Shown here piece by piece: positions 18,789 to 27,351 of a stretch of DNA of 64,000 nt. The stretch covers positions 1,032,001-1,096,000 of the forward strand of contig NZ_CP011032.1 in NCBI RefSeq assembly GCF_002310815.1, given 5' to 3'. Numbering within the stretch: the stretch's first letter is position 1; each line of letters starts with the position of its first letter. Under the pieces are notes generated by a model. The model ran no database searches. It saw only the letters and a list, made by a program, of their open reading frames with translations, and had not been told where the DNA came from. The position numbers and the translations under genes are program-made. Source of the DNA: Pseudoalteromonas tunicata (GTDB lineage Bacteria; Pseudomonadota; Gammaproteobacteria; Enterobacterales; Alteromonadaceae).

Positions 18789-19037
18789 TTATGCCAAGAC
18801 TAAAATACTGTGACCTTGGTTTTGAATCGCCAGTTGCACTTCAGGGTTTGCCATTTCACTGTGGCAAAAATTACACCGACTTTGTGATATCTGACTGTCA
18901 ATAATGCCTAGCGATTTTAAGTAAGCTTCTGCAAAACGGGCGACATGGGGCACGTTGGCATCATCCACTAATACATCAAAGTGTAGATATTGTCCTGTGC
19001 GGGTAGTGACATGGGTATCGTAAATATGAACATGCAT
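18789..19037 (-). CDS. DUF2024 family protein
   Basis: A short cytoplasmic protein of 82 residues that fits the DUF2024 family, function unknown. It begins MHVHIYDTHVTTRTGQYLHF, a beta-strand-rich start typical of the family, and carries SRCNFCHSE, a CxxC pair with His that could bind metal. The RBS GGAGAAAAG precedes the start. It follows the exported-protein gene by 11 bp on the same strand, so the two share a transcript that should be under the MarR-type regulator encoded divergently. Confidence 0.8.
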   Translation of the reverse strand: MHVHIYDTHVTTRTGQYLHFDVLVDDANVPHVARFAEAYLKSLGIIDSQISQSRCNFCHSEMANPEVQLAIQNQGHSILVLA

Positions 19038-19048
19038 AGCTTTTCTCC

Positions 19049-19786
19049 TTATTGGCTTTGGCCGGGTAAATTTAAATCACCCGAGGCAATATCAAATACT
19101 TGGCTGACACACAGTAAAGGGTCGTGCACTTGCTGATTAATACGCAGCGCACTGGTGACTCCATCAAATGCAAACGAGGCTGCAATATTGACTTTATTCA
19201 GCGGCACTTGCACTAATACTTCCGACTGATCAATTTTGAAGTCATATCCTGGGCTATCAATAAAAAGTGGTAAATTTGGCCATGTAGCAGGCAGTTTAGG
19301 TTGGCTGCCTTTAGGGATATCTTTGACCTTTAATGCGCCTGGGCCACAAGCTTCATCATTCACTAATACCACCCAATGGCTGTGCCAGTTGTCGCCATCA
19401 TTGGTTTTGATCCCGTCATTATCTTCATCATATAAAGGCGTATCATCAAAATCGGGATGAATGGTGAGCGCTAACGCTAAAATACCTTGGTCTTTTTCAA
19501 AACCAACTTGCGCCGAATTTAAGTTTGTAGGCCAGACATAGCTGTACACATTAGCACCTGCAAGATTACCCGTAGCCTTCGGTTTATTGCTGCCAGCGAC
19601 ACCTGCCACTTCTTGTTGAAAAATAAGCATGCCATTTTGTGTGGTGACTTTGGTATGAACAATATCAAAGGCGGCTGGCACTTGCGCTGATTTTTCGGCC
19701 AATATATGCCCTTGATGTTCATTGTGCGCTTGGGTAGTTGTGCTGGTTAATAGCAAGCTGGTTATCAGTAGTAATTGTTTGTTCAT
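19049..19786 (-). CDS. exported protein of unknown function
   Basis: A 245-residue protein with a clear signal peptide (MNKQLLLITSLLLTSTTTQA, cleavage near residue 20), followed by HNEHQGH, a histidine cluster. The mature part is beta-rich and has acidic stretches such as DFDDTPLYDEDNDGIKTND that look able to bind calcium, and two cysteines (ACGPG and LLCVSQ) that could form a disulphide. I do not recognise a family. It is the first gene of a two-gene unit with the DUF2024 gene, divergent from the MarR-type regulator, and the nearest operator lies 19 bp before its start codon. Confidence 0.7.
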   Translation of the reverse strand: MNKQLLLITSLLLTSTTTQAHNEHQGHILAEKSAQVPAAFDIVHTKVTTQNGMLIFQQEVAGVAGSNKPKATGNLAGANVYSYVWPTNLNSAQVGFEKDQGILALALTIHPDFDDTPLYDEDNDGIKTNDGDNWHSHWVVLVNDEACGPGALKVKDIPKGSQPKLPATWPNLPLFIDSPGYDFKIDQSEVLVQVPLNKVNIAASFAFDGVTSALRINQQVHDPLLCVSQVFDIASGDLNLPGQSQ

Positions 19787-19804
19787 TTAAATCTCCAATA
19801 AATT

Positions 19805-19821
19805 GTTTTGAGTCGAAACTA
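19805..19821. promoter_or_regulatory. operator iteron 1 of the MarR-type regulator
   Basis: The sequence is gttttgagtcgaaacta. Its first 15 bp form an imperfect dyad in which 12 of 15 positions match the reverse complement. It is identical to iteron 2 and lies just upstream of the exported-protein gene start. Confidence 0.75.
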
Positions 19822-19859
19822 TATTCATTAGGGGGGAGTTTATTTGTTTTGTCAACATT

Positions 19860-19876
19860 GTTTTGAGTCGAAACTA
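19860..19876. promoter_or_regulatory. operator iteron 2 of the MarR-type regulator
   Basis: A second exact copy of the 17-bp sequence, 55 bp after the first, near the middle of the divergent intergenic region. Confidence 0.75.
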
Positions 19877-19903
19877 AAAATAATTTTACTGCTTGGCAAA
19901 GCG

Positions 19904-19920
19904 GTTTTGACTCGATACTA
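19904..19920. promoter_or_regulatory. operator iteron 3 of the MarR-type regulator
   Basis: The sequence gttttgactcgatacta differs at two positions from the other copies and keeps the dyad. It ends 7 bp before the regulator start codon, a position suited to autorepression. Confidence 0.75.
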
Positions 19921-19927
19921 TGGCGCC

Positions 19928-20482
19928 ATGAACAGTGATATTTTTAATCTCATCGAACGTATAGCCAACATGCTACGTTACGAATCGCGCAATCAAGGAT
20001 TGCAATTGGGCTTGCTGCCTGTGCAGCAAGAGGCATTGTATTATTTATCGATTTGTAATCGTTACTCAGATACCTTGTTGGCAGTAACCGATTATTTAGG
20101 ATTAACCAAAGGCACCGTGTCGCAAACTCTTAAAGTGCTTGAATCAAAAGGTTTAATTGAAAAGCAAAAAGACCTTACAGATAAACGCATTACCCATCTA
20201 AAAGCCACACAAGCAGGATTGTTTTATTTGGCTCAAACTTATCCTGCTACGCAATTTAGTCACATGCTGGCTGGTTTATCAGAGCAAGAGCACTTGGAGA
20301 TCAGCAGTGCTTTAAAAACCTTATTGCTTCATTATCAAACCAGTACAGGGCGCAAAGGGTTTGGTGTTTGCCAAAATTGTCAATACAACCAAACAACTGA
20401 TAGCGGCTTTGTCTGTGGGTTAACAAAAGATACATTAAGCGAATACGATGTGACCTTAATTTGCCGCGAGTATTTAACCTAA
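19928..20482 (+). CDS. MarR family transcriptional regulator with cysteine-rich tail
   Basis: A winged-helix repressor-type protein of 184 residues. The helix-turn-helix and wing span about 45-110 (DTLLAVTDYLGLTKGTVSQT, then LTDKRITHLKATQAG). The C-terminal 40 residues are unusual for MarR proteins: FGVCQNCQYN, then FVCGLTKD and LICREYL give four cysteines that could bind a metal or sense redox state. The frame is open to 19844, but the ATG at 19928 directly follows the operators and matches normal MarR length. Three iterated dyads in the divergent promoter indicate control of itself and of the exported-protein/DUF2024 unit. Confidence 0.85.
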   Translation: MNSDIFNLIERIANMLRYESRNQGLQLGLLPVQQEALYYLSICNRYSDTLLAVTDYLGLTKGTVSQTLKVLESKGLIEKQKDLTDKRITHLKATQAGLFYLAQTYPATQFSHMLAGLSEQEHLEISSALKTLLLHYQTSTGRKGFGVCQNCQYNQTTDSGFVCGLTKDTLSEYDVTLICREYLT

Positions 20483-20633
20483 CTATTGAATAAAAAATGC
20501 ACTCAAAATTGTGTGTATTAAAACAAATAAGTTTACTGATACAAGATCAGCAAATCATCAGCGCTTAATCACAAGTAAATCAAGCAGTTAACTCTCTTTT
20601 TAGTAGGCTGTTACTTTTAATAAAGGAGATGTT

Positions 20634-21737
20634 ATGAAGCTTAAATTAGTTGTTTTGTTGCTGGTGGGGTTATTTTTACTGCCAAAGCATGGTTATGGCG
20701 CAGTGGCTAAAGAGCTGCGTTTTAGTAGCCAAGCGCTGGCAGAACCGTATGTATTTTCGGTATTACTGCCAAATGATTATGATGGTGCGCGTAAAACGCC
20801 ATATCCTCTACTTGTTACCACAGCCGGTGATAGCCGCATTGCAGTGCTTGAGGCGCAGATTGATTGGCTCAGTCATGTTAGCTTTGGCCCAATGCCGCAA
20901 GTGGTGATCTTGCGTTTACCTCAGTTTGTAAAAGCCAATAGTTCGGTCATGCAAACAGGGTTAACCGTACAATTGTTTCACCAGCAGTTACTGCCTTTTT
21001 TGCAAGGGGCGCTTAACCTTGCACCTTTTACACTCATTGAAGGGTTTTCGACGCAAGGTAATCTGGCGCTTGAGCTTTTTAGCCAATATCCAACTCATTA
21101 CCAAGCTGCGGTTATTTCAAGCCCTGCGTTAGAGCTCCAAAGCGCCAAGTGGCATCAGCAATTAAACCAACAGTTACAAGCACATTTAGCGCAGCGCAGT
21201 TTATTTTTATCGCTTGGCACATTTACTGGTAATCGCCCTTATTTTGCATCTTTACAGGTATCATTATCAGAATACAAAACCGCTATTTTTAATGATTTAA
21301 GTGGTGAAAATTACATCAGCAATCCAGTTATTCATTTTGAACAGGCCGTTAAGCAACTTTTTAGCGCTATTCATATTACAAACTTTCAACCTTTTGCTCA
21401 GCAAGGAGTCGCAGCAGTGCTTGCTTATCAGCAAAGCTTAAAGCGTCAATACGGTTTTGAGTGGCCACCATTTGAAAACCTAGAAGGGTTGGCCAATTAT
21501 TATTTTGACCATCAGCAACCCAAAGAAGGTGTGGCAGTATTTGATTATTTGGTCACGCAATATCCCGAAAAGTTACTGTATTTAATACGTTATGCGCAAG
21601 CTTTGGTAAAGCTCGGTGATATTTCTAAGGCAAAAATAAAGCTTGAGCAAGTGATAGCGCTTGCCAAACAGCAACACGATGACGAAGCGTTGCAATACAG
21701 CCAAAATCTACTTATGGAGTTAAACCAGTCAAACTAA
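20634..21737 (+). CDS. exported esterase-like alpha/beta hydrolase with C-terminal TPR-like region
   Basis: A 367-residue exported protein with signal peptide MKLKLVVLLLVGLFLLP...GYG. The middle resembles the esterase D/IroE-like hydrolases: VLLPNDYDG at the N-terminal strand, and the nucleophile elbow EGFSTQGNLALELF near residue 145. The elbow reads G-F-S-T-Q-G, so the last glycine of GxSxG is replaced by Gln. The C-terminal 90 residues are helical repeats resembling TPRs, with ALVKLGDISKAKIKLEQVI. The RBS AAAGGAGA is strong. Its 3' end overlaps the convergent membrane regulator gene by 26 bp. Substrate unknown. Confidence 0.75.
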   Translation: MKLKLVVLLLVGLFLLPKHGYGAVAKELRFSSQALAEPYVFSVLLPNDYDGARKTPYPLLVTTAGDSRIAVLEAQIDWLSHVSFGPMPQVVILRLPQFVKANSSVMQTGLTVQLFHQQLLPFLQGALNLAPFTLIEGFSTQGNLALELFSQYPTHYQAAVISSPALELQSAKWHQQLNQQLQAHLAQRSLFLSLGTFTGNRPYFASLQVSLSEYKTAIFNDLSGENYISNPVIHFEQAVKQLFSAIHITNFQPFAQQGVAAVLAYQQSLKRQYGFEWPPFENLEGLANYYFDHQQPKEGVAVFDYLVTQYPEKLLYLIRYAQALVKLGDISKAKIKLEQVIALAKQQHDDEALQYSQNLLMELNQSN

Positions 21738-23712
21738 TGGCCACTAAGTTTGTTTGACTGGCTTTGGGTGTATCGCTCAGCATTTGTAATGGTGCGCCTT
21801 GAAAATCAGTAGTGAGGAAGCTATCGGCATCGTAATGGCCCAGCTGCACTTTACTGCGTTTGGTAAAATCATAGCGCCAAATACGAGTTTGTTTATCGGG
21901 TATGTATAGCTGCTGATGACGTAAATAAAAACGCCACTGCAGTTTTATATCAGCCAGTTCGGTAATGGGGCTGGTTGAATTGTCGCTTAATAATTGCAGA
22001 TACGGATGCTTTATGGTGGCAAATATTATCCTTGAGGCATCAAGTGCTTGCGCCCATGCCACATCAATCACATTAAGTGGTGTTAGATCTGCTGTTTTTA
22101 GGTTCACAGTGGCTAATTGACTGCCAGCTTGTGTTTTAACTAATAACCAGTTGTTATCCTTATCGTCAACATGCTGCATTAAATCACTTATTGCAGTATT
22201 AAGCGGATGATGAGTGATTTTTTCTGGTGCCGTTAAAGTCAGCTGATAAAGCCCTTTTGCGGTTAGAAACCAAAGTGCTTGTCCATCGGCTTGCCAAATA
22301 TAGTCATGAACTGGATCGGCAAAAGTGAGTTGTTTAGGGTTTTGTGCCGTGGTGTTTTGGTTAAGCCATAATTGCTCTGTGCCAGTACGGTTTGAAATAA
22401 AAGCAATCGCTTGACCATTTGGTTGAAATTGAGCGCTACGCTCTAAAAACTCACTGGTTAGGATGTGTTTTGCTTGCCATTGTTGCTCTTGCCAGTGGCG
22501 ATGGGTGATGGCTGCATTTTTAAGTATGCTGGTGGCAAGCAGCGTTTTGGGGTTGAGTTTAGCGGTTAAAGTTATTGTTGCTTGTGTGGCTAAGGGAGTT
22601 TGCCCGCAAAGCTCAGCATCACAATAAACGTACAGCGTATTTAAATGACTTTGCAACCACTTATTGTCGGTCAGTTTTACAGCTGCTGACGCAGAAAATA
22701 CATCATAAGTAAGGTTTATTTTGTGGCTTAAAGTAAAACCATCATTGGTATGTGGTGCTAAAAACCAAAGCGAGTTTTGCCCTGTAGCTGTTTGGCCGCT
22801 GATAACTAACTGTTGATCTGAAAGCGTAAAATGAGCAATTTTTGCGATGTCATCGGTAAGATTTAACGTCACTTGAGAATGAGGCGCTGTTAAGCTTATG
22901 GTACTCAGTTGGTTATTAGCTAAAAAAATCGCCTTAGTCTGATTAAGCCAATAAACCTGGCTGATTTGTGCGCTCATACATGGACTGACAATACGTGGGT
23001 CTGAATTGTTTTTAACAGCAAGCAGAATAATTTGGCTACATTTTTTGCTTTCTTTATCTTCCTCAGTAAATACTTGCTCTGCAATTAATAGCGTTTCACC
23101 ATCAGCGGCAAAGCTTGCCACGCCTAAATAATGTGCGCTTTGGTGTAATATTCGCTCTTCACCTGAAGTCTGATTTAGCCAGATTAACTGGCTGGTATTG
23201 GCTGTTTTATTCACATAAACCAGTTGCTGGTTAAAGGTACTGCCTTGTTGCTCGGCGCTTGGTTGGTAGGTGAGGGGGGAAATTTTAGAGACGCTTAAAA
23301 GCTGTTGGGGCGAGCTAAATTGCAGCCAAATAAGCGAAAGTATAATCAGTAAAGCTACTGCTATCATTGCGATGCTACGTGGTTTTGGTAGCGAACGAGT
23401 GGTTTTTAGCCTTGGTGTGGTGGTTGGAACTTGTAAGCGATAACCACGTTTAGCAAAGGTTTGAATTAAGGTTTTATCGTCATCGGCTAAGTGTTTACGT
23501 AACTGAGTAATGCAGCGCTGCAAGGCATTGGGTGCTACCACTGTATTAGGCCAAACAGTATCGAGCAAGGTTTGCTGCGATACCAGCATGCCATTAGCTT
23601 GATAAAGCACGGTGAGTACCGCCAAAACTTTAGGTTCAAGCTGCTGAGTCTCGCCATGTTGATTGAGCTCACCGGTGGCTAAATCAATTGTTTTCCCATT
23701 TATAATTATCAT
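21712..23712 (-). CDS. CadC-type membrane transcriptional regulator with periplasmic beta-propeller-like domain
   Basis: A 666-residue one-component regulator. Residues 1-95 form an OmpR/CadC winged-helix DNA-binding domain (LEPKVLAVLTVLYQANGMLV, then LQRCITQLRKHL and FAKRGYRLQVP). One membrane helix lies at about 112-132 (AMIAVALLIILSLIWLQF). The remaining 530 residues should be periplasmic and have TolB/PD40-like repeats, for example AQFQPNGQAIAFISNRTGTE. DNA binding thus occurs in the cytoplasm while the sensor lies outside. The target genes cannot be read from sequence; the convergent esterase-like gene is only a neighbour. Confidence 0.85.
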   Translation of the reverse strand: MIIINGKTIDLATGELNQHGETQQLEPKVLAVLTVLYQANGMLVSQQTLLDTVWPNTVVAPNALQRCITQLRKHLADDDKTLIQTFAKRGYRLQVPTTTPRLKTTRSLPKPRSIAMIAVALLIILSLIWLQFSSPQQLLSVSKISPLTYQPSAEQQGSTFNQQLVYVNKTANTSQLIWLNQTSGEERILHQSAHYLGVASFAADGETLLIAEQVFTEEDKESKKCSQIILLAVKNNSDPRIVSPCMSAQISQVYWLNQTKAIFLANNQLSTISLTAPHSQVTLNLTDDIAKIAHFTLSDQQLVISGQTATGQNSLWFLAPHTNDGFTLSHKINLTYDVFSASAAVKLTDNKWLQSHLNTLYVYCDAELCGQTPLATQATITLTAKLNPKTLLATSILKNAAITHRHWQEQQWQAKHILTSEFLERSAQFQPNGQAIAFISNRTGTEQLWLNQNTTAQNPKQLTFADPVHDYIWQADGQALWFLTAKGLYQLTLTAPEKITHHPLNTAISDLMQHVDDKDNNWLLVKTQAGSQLATVNLKTADLTPLNVIDVAWAQALDASRIIFATIKHPYLQLLSDNSTSPITELADIKLQWRFYLRHQQLYIPDKQTRIWRYDFTKRSKVQLGHYDADSFLTTDFQGAPLQMLSDTPKASQTNLVAISLTGLTP

Positions 23713-23802
23713 TTTATTGGCCTTGCATGCAAACGCTGCTGGTACTTATTAAATCAACTTATTTGAACACACCTACTTTAACTGCGCGTATGTTAAGCGT
23801 TC

Positions 23803-24648
23803 TTACTTCAATCGCAGCGCGATAAACTCTGCTAACTTATCAACCGCTGGGTTAGTGTCTTGGTGCTTTTTGATTAAGCTAATACCCACAGTGCCTAAAG
23901 CAGGCAAAATAGCGGTCGATTTTTGATAAGAGATCTCGCTTGGCACGGTTTGCTTGGCAAGCACGGTAATACCAAGCCCTTCTTTGAGTGCTGCTGTTAG
24001 GCCCGCTAAATCAGCATTTGTGTAAACAATGCGCCATTTTAAACCGGCTTCTTCGAGAGCTTTAATTGCACGGCGGCGATAAATACAGCCTTGTGGTGCG
24101 GCAACTAAGGTCACAACTGCGTTTTGGACTAAGTTTAAATCGCCCACCCATACCAGCTCATCTTGCATAAACACGGGGTGATCGTTTTGGTCCAGTTGCT
24201 CAATTAAAGTCAAAATTAAATCAAATTGCTCACGGTTACTTGGCTGTAATAGCTGTTTACTGAGCTCTGATTTTACTTCAAGGGATACATCAGGGTAGAG
24301 CGATACAAAGTCACCAATAATAGCGGGTAAAATCGTGGCGGCAAATTCGCTTGGAATACCAAGGCGAATTTTACCTGTGATCACTTCTGAGCTAAATTGC
24401 TGCAAAATAGTGTCGTTGGTATGTAATATTTGTTTTGCCAGTGGCAGCAATAACTCACCATGATGGTTCAGTACTTGGCGTTGGCCCTGCTTTTTAAATA
24501 GTTTGGTATCTAAAATTTCTTCTAAGCGCTTTATTTGCAGGCTCACCGCAGGTTGCGATAACCCTAATAGCTCACCGGCCTTAGCAAAACCGCCCACTTC
24601 AATCACAGTGACTAAGGTGCGTAAGCTATCGGTAGGGATGTTTTTCAT
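23803..24648 (-). CDS. LysR family transcriptional regulator
   Basis: A 281-residue LysR-type regulator. The N-terminal helix-turn-helix is clear (FAKAGELLGLSQPAVSLQIKRLE, residues 20-43), followed by a periplasmic-binding-protein-like effector domain with RLGIPSEFAATILP. The overall flavour is of LrhA-like regulators. It is divergent from the gcvT-like gene at 24775, 126 bp away, so that gene is the natural candidate target. E. coli gcv is controlled by the LysR protein GcvA, but I see no evidence that this is GcvA. Confidence 0.88.
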   Translation of the reverse strand: MKNIPTDSLRTLVTVIEVGGFAKAGELLGLSQPAVSLQIKRLEEILDTKLFKKQGQRQVLNHHGELLLPLAKQILHTNDTILQQFSSEVITGKIRLGIPSEFAATILPAIIGDFVSLYPDVSLEVKSELSKQLLQPSNREQFDLILTLIEQLDQNDHPVFMQDELVWVGDLNLVQNAVVTLVAAPQGCIYRRRAIKALEEAGLKWRIVYTNADLAGLTAALKEGLGITVLAKQTVPSEISYQKSTAILPALGTVGISLIKKHQDTNPAVDKLAEFIALRLK

Positions 24649-24774
24649 ATTAACATTCTCAATTTAACCAACCTTTAATATAAGTATTATTTATCAGTAG
24701 ATTTAAAATTACAATTTGTTGTTCACTTGCTGGCGCAATATAATTTTTGCATCAATGTAAACTAGGTATTAACC

Positions 24775-25377
24775 ATGGCGTTTCAACCCAAATTGTTTGC
24801 TAGCCATTTGCACGACAGCACCACTGTTTTAACGCAACAAAACAGTACATCTTATGTCGCCAACAAATGGGTGTTTGATATCGGCGGCAGTGCGGTGTTA
24901 CCTTTTTTACGTCAAATTCTGGTCGCTAATGTGGCCAAGCTCACCACGCAAGGCATGGGTTTACAAAGCAAAATTAATGGCTTTAGCGCCAACCAAAACA
25001 TGACCCTTGATGTGTACTACTTTTCTGAATCTGCTTTTCGCCTTGTTGTGAACACCTCTGAGCCTCTTATTTTTGCCAACTGGCTGACTCAATTTGAAAC
25101 TTATTTTGATATTGATGTGATTGTTCGTGATGATTTAGCGGTGTTATCGGTGCAAGGTGCTGATGCATTTAAGACGCTGGTGGATGAGTTTGCTTTAACC
25201 CCGGGTTTACGTTTATCTGACTATGCTTTGCGTTTTGGCGCTCAAAGCAACGCAGTATTTTTAACTGCGGTGGCAAATGATGCCGGCCAAAGTTATGAAT
25301 TAATTGCCAATCCAACCGAACTTGCTAATTGGCAAAGTCGTTTTATTGGCCTAGGGTTTAATGCGCACGCAGCTTAG
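24775..25377 (+). CDS. GcvT-like protein lacking the catalytic aspartate
   Basis: A 200-residue shortened paralogue of the aminomethyltransferase encoded 225 bp downstream. Residues about 30-125 align with GcvT: FLRQILVANVAKLT matches [14 protein letters not shown], and YYFSESAFRLVVNTSEP matches [28 protein letters not shown] matches [11 protein letters not shown]. At the place of the catalytic VIDDL of GcvT it has QNMTL, so the aspartate pair is gone. The C-terminal half of the folate-binding fold and the barrel domain are missing. It starts right at the LysR divergent promoter. Function unknown; a regulatory or folate-sensing role is conceivable but unproven. Confidence 0.75.
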   Translation: MAFQPKLFASHLHDSTTVLTQQNSTSYVANKWVFDIGGSAVLPFLRQILVANVAKLTTQGMGLQSKINGFSANQNMTLDVYYFSESAFRLVVNTSEPLIFANWLTQFETYFDIDVIVRDDLAVLSVQGADAFKTLVDEFALTPGLRLSDYALRFGAQSNAVFLTAVANDAGQSYELIANPTELANWQSRFIGLGFNAHAA

Positions 25378-25520
25378 TGTGCATCAAATAACCTTAAATG
25401 AATGTTTAGATTTTTTTGCTAGTATTTGGCTAGATCTACAGTGTTTTATGCTGAGTTTTAGCTCTATTCACAGTGAAAAAATCGCAATATGAAATCAGTG
25501 GTAGAGATTATTAACTTATG

Positions 25521-25526
25521 TATAAT
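25521..25526 (+). promoter_or_regulatory. predicted -10 element of gcvT
   Basis: A perfect TATAAT about 77 bp before the gcvT start. The -35 region is weak. The leader that follows holds a small hairpin (CCTCAATGATGAGG near 25540-25560) but shows none of the conserved glycine riboswitch elements. Confidence 0.5.
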
Positions 25527-25602
25527 CGCCGCCCATGTTATTCCCCTCAATGATGAGGAAGCGGCCTGACTGTTAGGGCTTTTACTTAAGTGCAGGAATA
25601 TT

Positions 25603-26682
25603 ATGACAAATAAAACAGTTCTTCACGCTAAGCACATCGAAGCTGGCGCTAAAATGGTAGATTTTCACGGTTGGGAAATGCCAATCAACTACGGTTCTCA
25701 AATCGAAGAGCACAACGCAGTGCGCACCGATGCGGGCATGTTTGACGTATCTCACATGACAATCGTTGATGTGAAAGGGGCCGATGCCAAAGCATTCTTA
25801 CGCAAATTAGTTGCAAACGATGTTGCTAAATTAACTGTACCGGGTAAAGCGCTTTACACTGGCATGTTAAACCACGAAGGTGGTGTGATTGACGACCTAA
25901 TCATTTATTTCTTCAGCGAAACAGATTACCGCTTAGTTGTAAACTCAGCCACACGCGAAAAAGACTTAGCATGGATTGCACAAATCTCTGCTGATTTTGC
26001 CGTTGAAGTGACTGAGCGCCCAGAGTTTGCAATGATTGCGGTACAAGGCCCTAATGCAAAAGCAAAAACAGCCACCGTATTAAGTGCAGCGCAAAACGCT
26101 GCAATTGAAGGTATGAAGCCATTTTTTGGTGTTCAAGCCGACAACTTATTTATAGCAACCACGGGTTATACCGGTGAAGCGGGTTATGAAATTGTTGTTC
26201 ATAACGACGAAGCTGCTGATTTATGGCAAAAATTATTAGATGCGGGTGTTGCACCTGCTGGTTTAGGCGCACGTGATACGCTACGTTTAGAAGCGGGTAT
26301 GAACCTATATGGTTTAGATATGGATGAAACTGTATCACCACTTGCTGCTAATATGGGGTGGACCATTACATGGGAACCAGAAGATCGTGATTTCATCGGC
26401 CGCGCTGCTTTAGTTAAACAAAAAGCAGAAGGTGTCGATAAATTGGTTGGTTTAGTCTATGAAGATAAAGGTGTATTACGCTCAGGCAGTAAAGTCATCG
26501 TAGAAGGTGGCGAAGGTGTAATCACTTCTGGTACATTCTCACCAACCTTAGGTTACAGTATCGCGCTTGCTCGCGTACCAAATACCGTTGGTGAGACTGC
26601 GCAAGTAGAAATGCGTAAAAAATTAGTTGACGTAAAAGTGGTGGCACCATCATTTGTACGTTTTGGTAAAAAAATAATTTAA
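25603..26682 (+). CDS. gcvT: aminomethyltransferase (glycine cleavage T protein)
   Basis: The T protein transfers the methylene group from the lipoyl arm of H protein to tetrahydrofolate, releasing ammonia. The 359 residues match the family size. It has [13 protein letters not shown] near the N-terminus, [12 protein letters not shown], the catalytic aspartate in [12 protein letters not shown] (about residue 97), [13 protein letters not shown], and [15 protein letters not shown]. The RBS CAGGAATATT precedes ATG 25603. gcvH follows after 47 bp and gcvP after a further 232 bp, giving gene order gcvT-gcvH-gcvP. Confidence 0.97.
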   Translation: MTNKTVLHAKHIEAGAKMVDFHGWEMPINYGSQIEEHNAVRTDAGMFDVSHMTIVDVKGADAKAFLRKLVANDVAKLTVPGKALYTGMLNHEGGVIDDLIIYFFSETDYRLVVNSATREKDLAWIAQISADFAVEVTERPEFAMIAVQGPNAKAKTATVLSAAQNAAIEGMKPFFGVQADNLFIATTGYTGEAGYEIVVHNDEAADLWQKLLDAGVAPAGLGARDTLRLEAGMNLYGLDMDETVSPLAANMGWTITWEPEDRDFIGRAALVKQKAEGVDKLVGLVYEDKGVLRSGSKVIVEGGEGVITSGTFSPTLGYSIALARVPNTVGETAQVEMRKKLVDVKVVAPSFVRFGKKII

Positions 26683-26729
26683 TCAGTTTCGGGCTAGTCC
26701 CAAAATAATTTAGTCGAAGGAACAGTAGA

Positions 26730-27119
26730 ATGAGCAATATCCCAAGCGATTTAAAATACGCATCATCACACGAGTGGGTTCGCGCTGAAGGTAACGGTGT
26801 TTACACTGTTGGTATTACAGAGCACGCACAAGAACTTTTAGGTGACATGGTGTTTGTTGAGTTACCAGATGTTGAAGCTGAATATGAAGCCGGTGATGAT
26901 TGCGCTGTTGCAGAATCAGTAAAAGCAGCGTCTGATATCTACGCACCAATTAGCGGGACTATTGTTGAAGTGAATGAAGTACTTGAAAATTCACCAGAGA
27001 CTGTAAATCAAGAGCCTTATGGTGATGGTTGGTTATTCCGCATTAAAGCATCAGATGAGTCTGAGCTTGATAACCTACTTGATGCTGAAGGTTACGAAAA
27101 CTCAATCGACGAAGAATAA
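26730..27119 (+). CDS. gcvH: glycine cleavage system H protein
   Basis: The H protein shuttles the aminomethyl intermediate on its lipoyl arm between P, T and L proteins. It has 129 residues, with [17 protein letters not shown] at the start and the lipoylated Lys65 in [16 protein letters not shown], the canonical position. The C-terminus is acidic. AAGGAACAG precedes ATG 26730. A stem-loop follows the gene, so gcvP may be partly independent. Confidence 0.97.
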   Translation: MSNIPSDLKYASSHEWVRAEGNGVYTVGITEHAQELLGDMVFVELPDVEAEYEAGDDCAVAESVKAASDIYAPISGTIVEVNEVLENSPETVNQEPYGDGWLFRIKASDESELDNLLDAEGYENSIDEE

Positions 27120-27133
27120 TAGTCGTTTGATGT

Positions 27134-27159
27134 ATAAAAGCCCCATTTGGGGCTTTTAT
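27134..27159 (+). terminator. hairpin after gcvH
   Basis: An 11-bp stem (27134-27144 with 27149-27159) on loop ATTT. T-richness immediately after is modest (GGTTTTTT), so termination may be partial. Confidence 0.7.
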
Positions 27160-27291
27160 GGTTTTTTACCATCATTGTCTTGGCAATAATCATAAAAAAC
27201 CAAACTAAAGCCAATTGAAATACGTAAGTACTTTGATTGCACAAATTCAAATGTTGTTGTTAACCCCATTGACTCAACGGCATTGTGTTAG

Positions 27292-27329
27292 CAAACCGAC
27301 CAATCCGGTTTGTAACATTTATTTTTTTT
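27292..27329 (+). promoter_or_regulatory. terminator-like hairpin in the gcvP leader
   Basis: The stem CAAACCG/CGGTTTG (27292-27298 with 27306-27312) is followed by a T-rich run to 27329, 22 bp before the gcvP start. Placed between a gene and its own upstream region, it looks like an attenuator rather than an end-of-operon terminator. Confidence 0.45.
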
Positions 27330-27351
27330 GGATTAATAGGAATCTGGACTA

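Noticed and set aside
25378..25602. Possible glycine riboswitch before gcvT
   Set aside because: The conserved glycine aptamer elements are not present; only a small hairpin and a TATAAT are seen.
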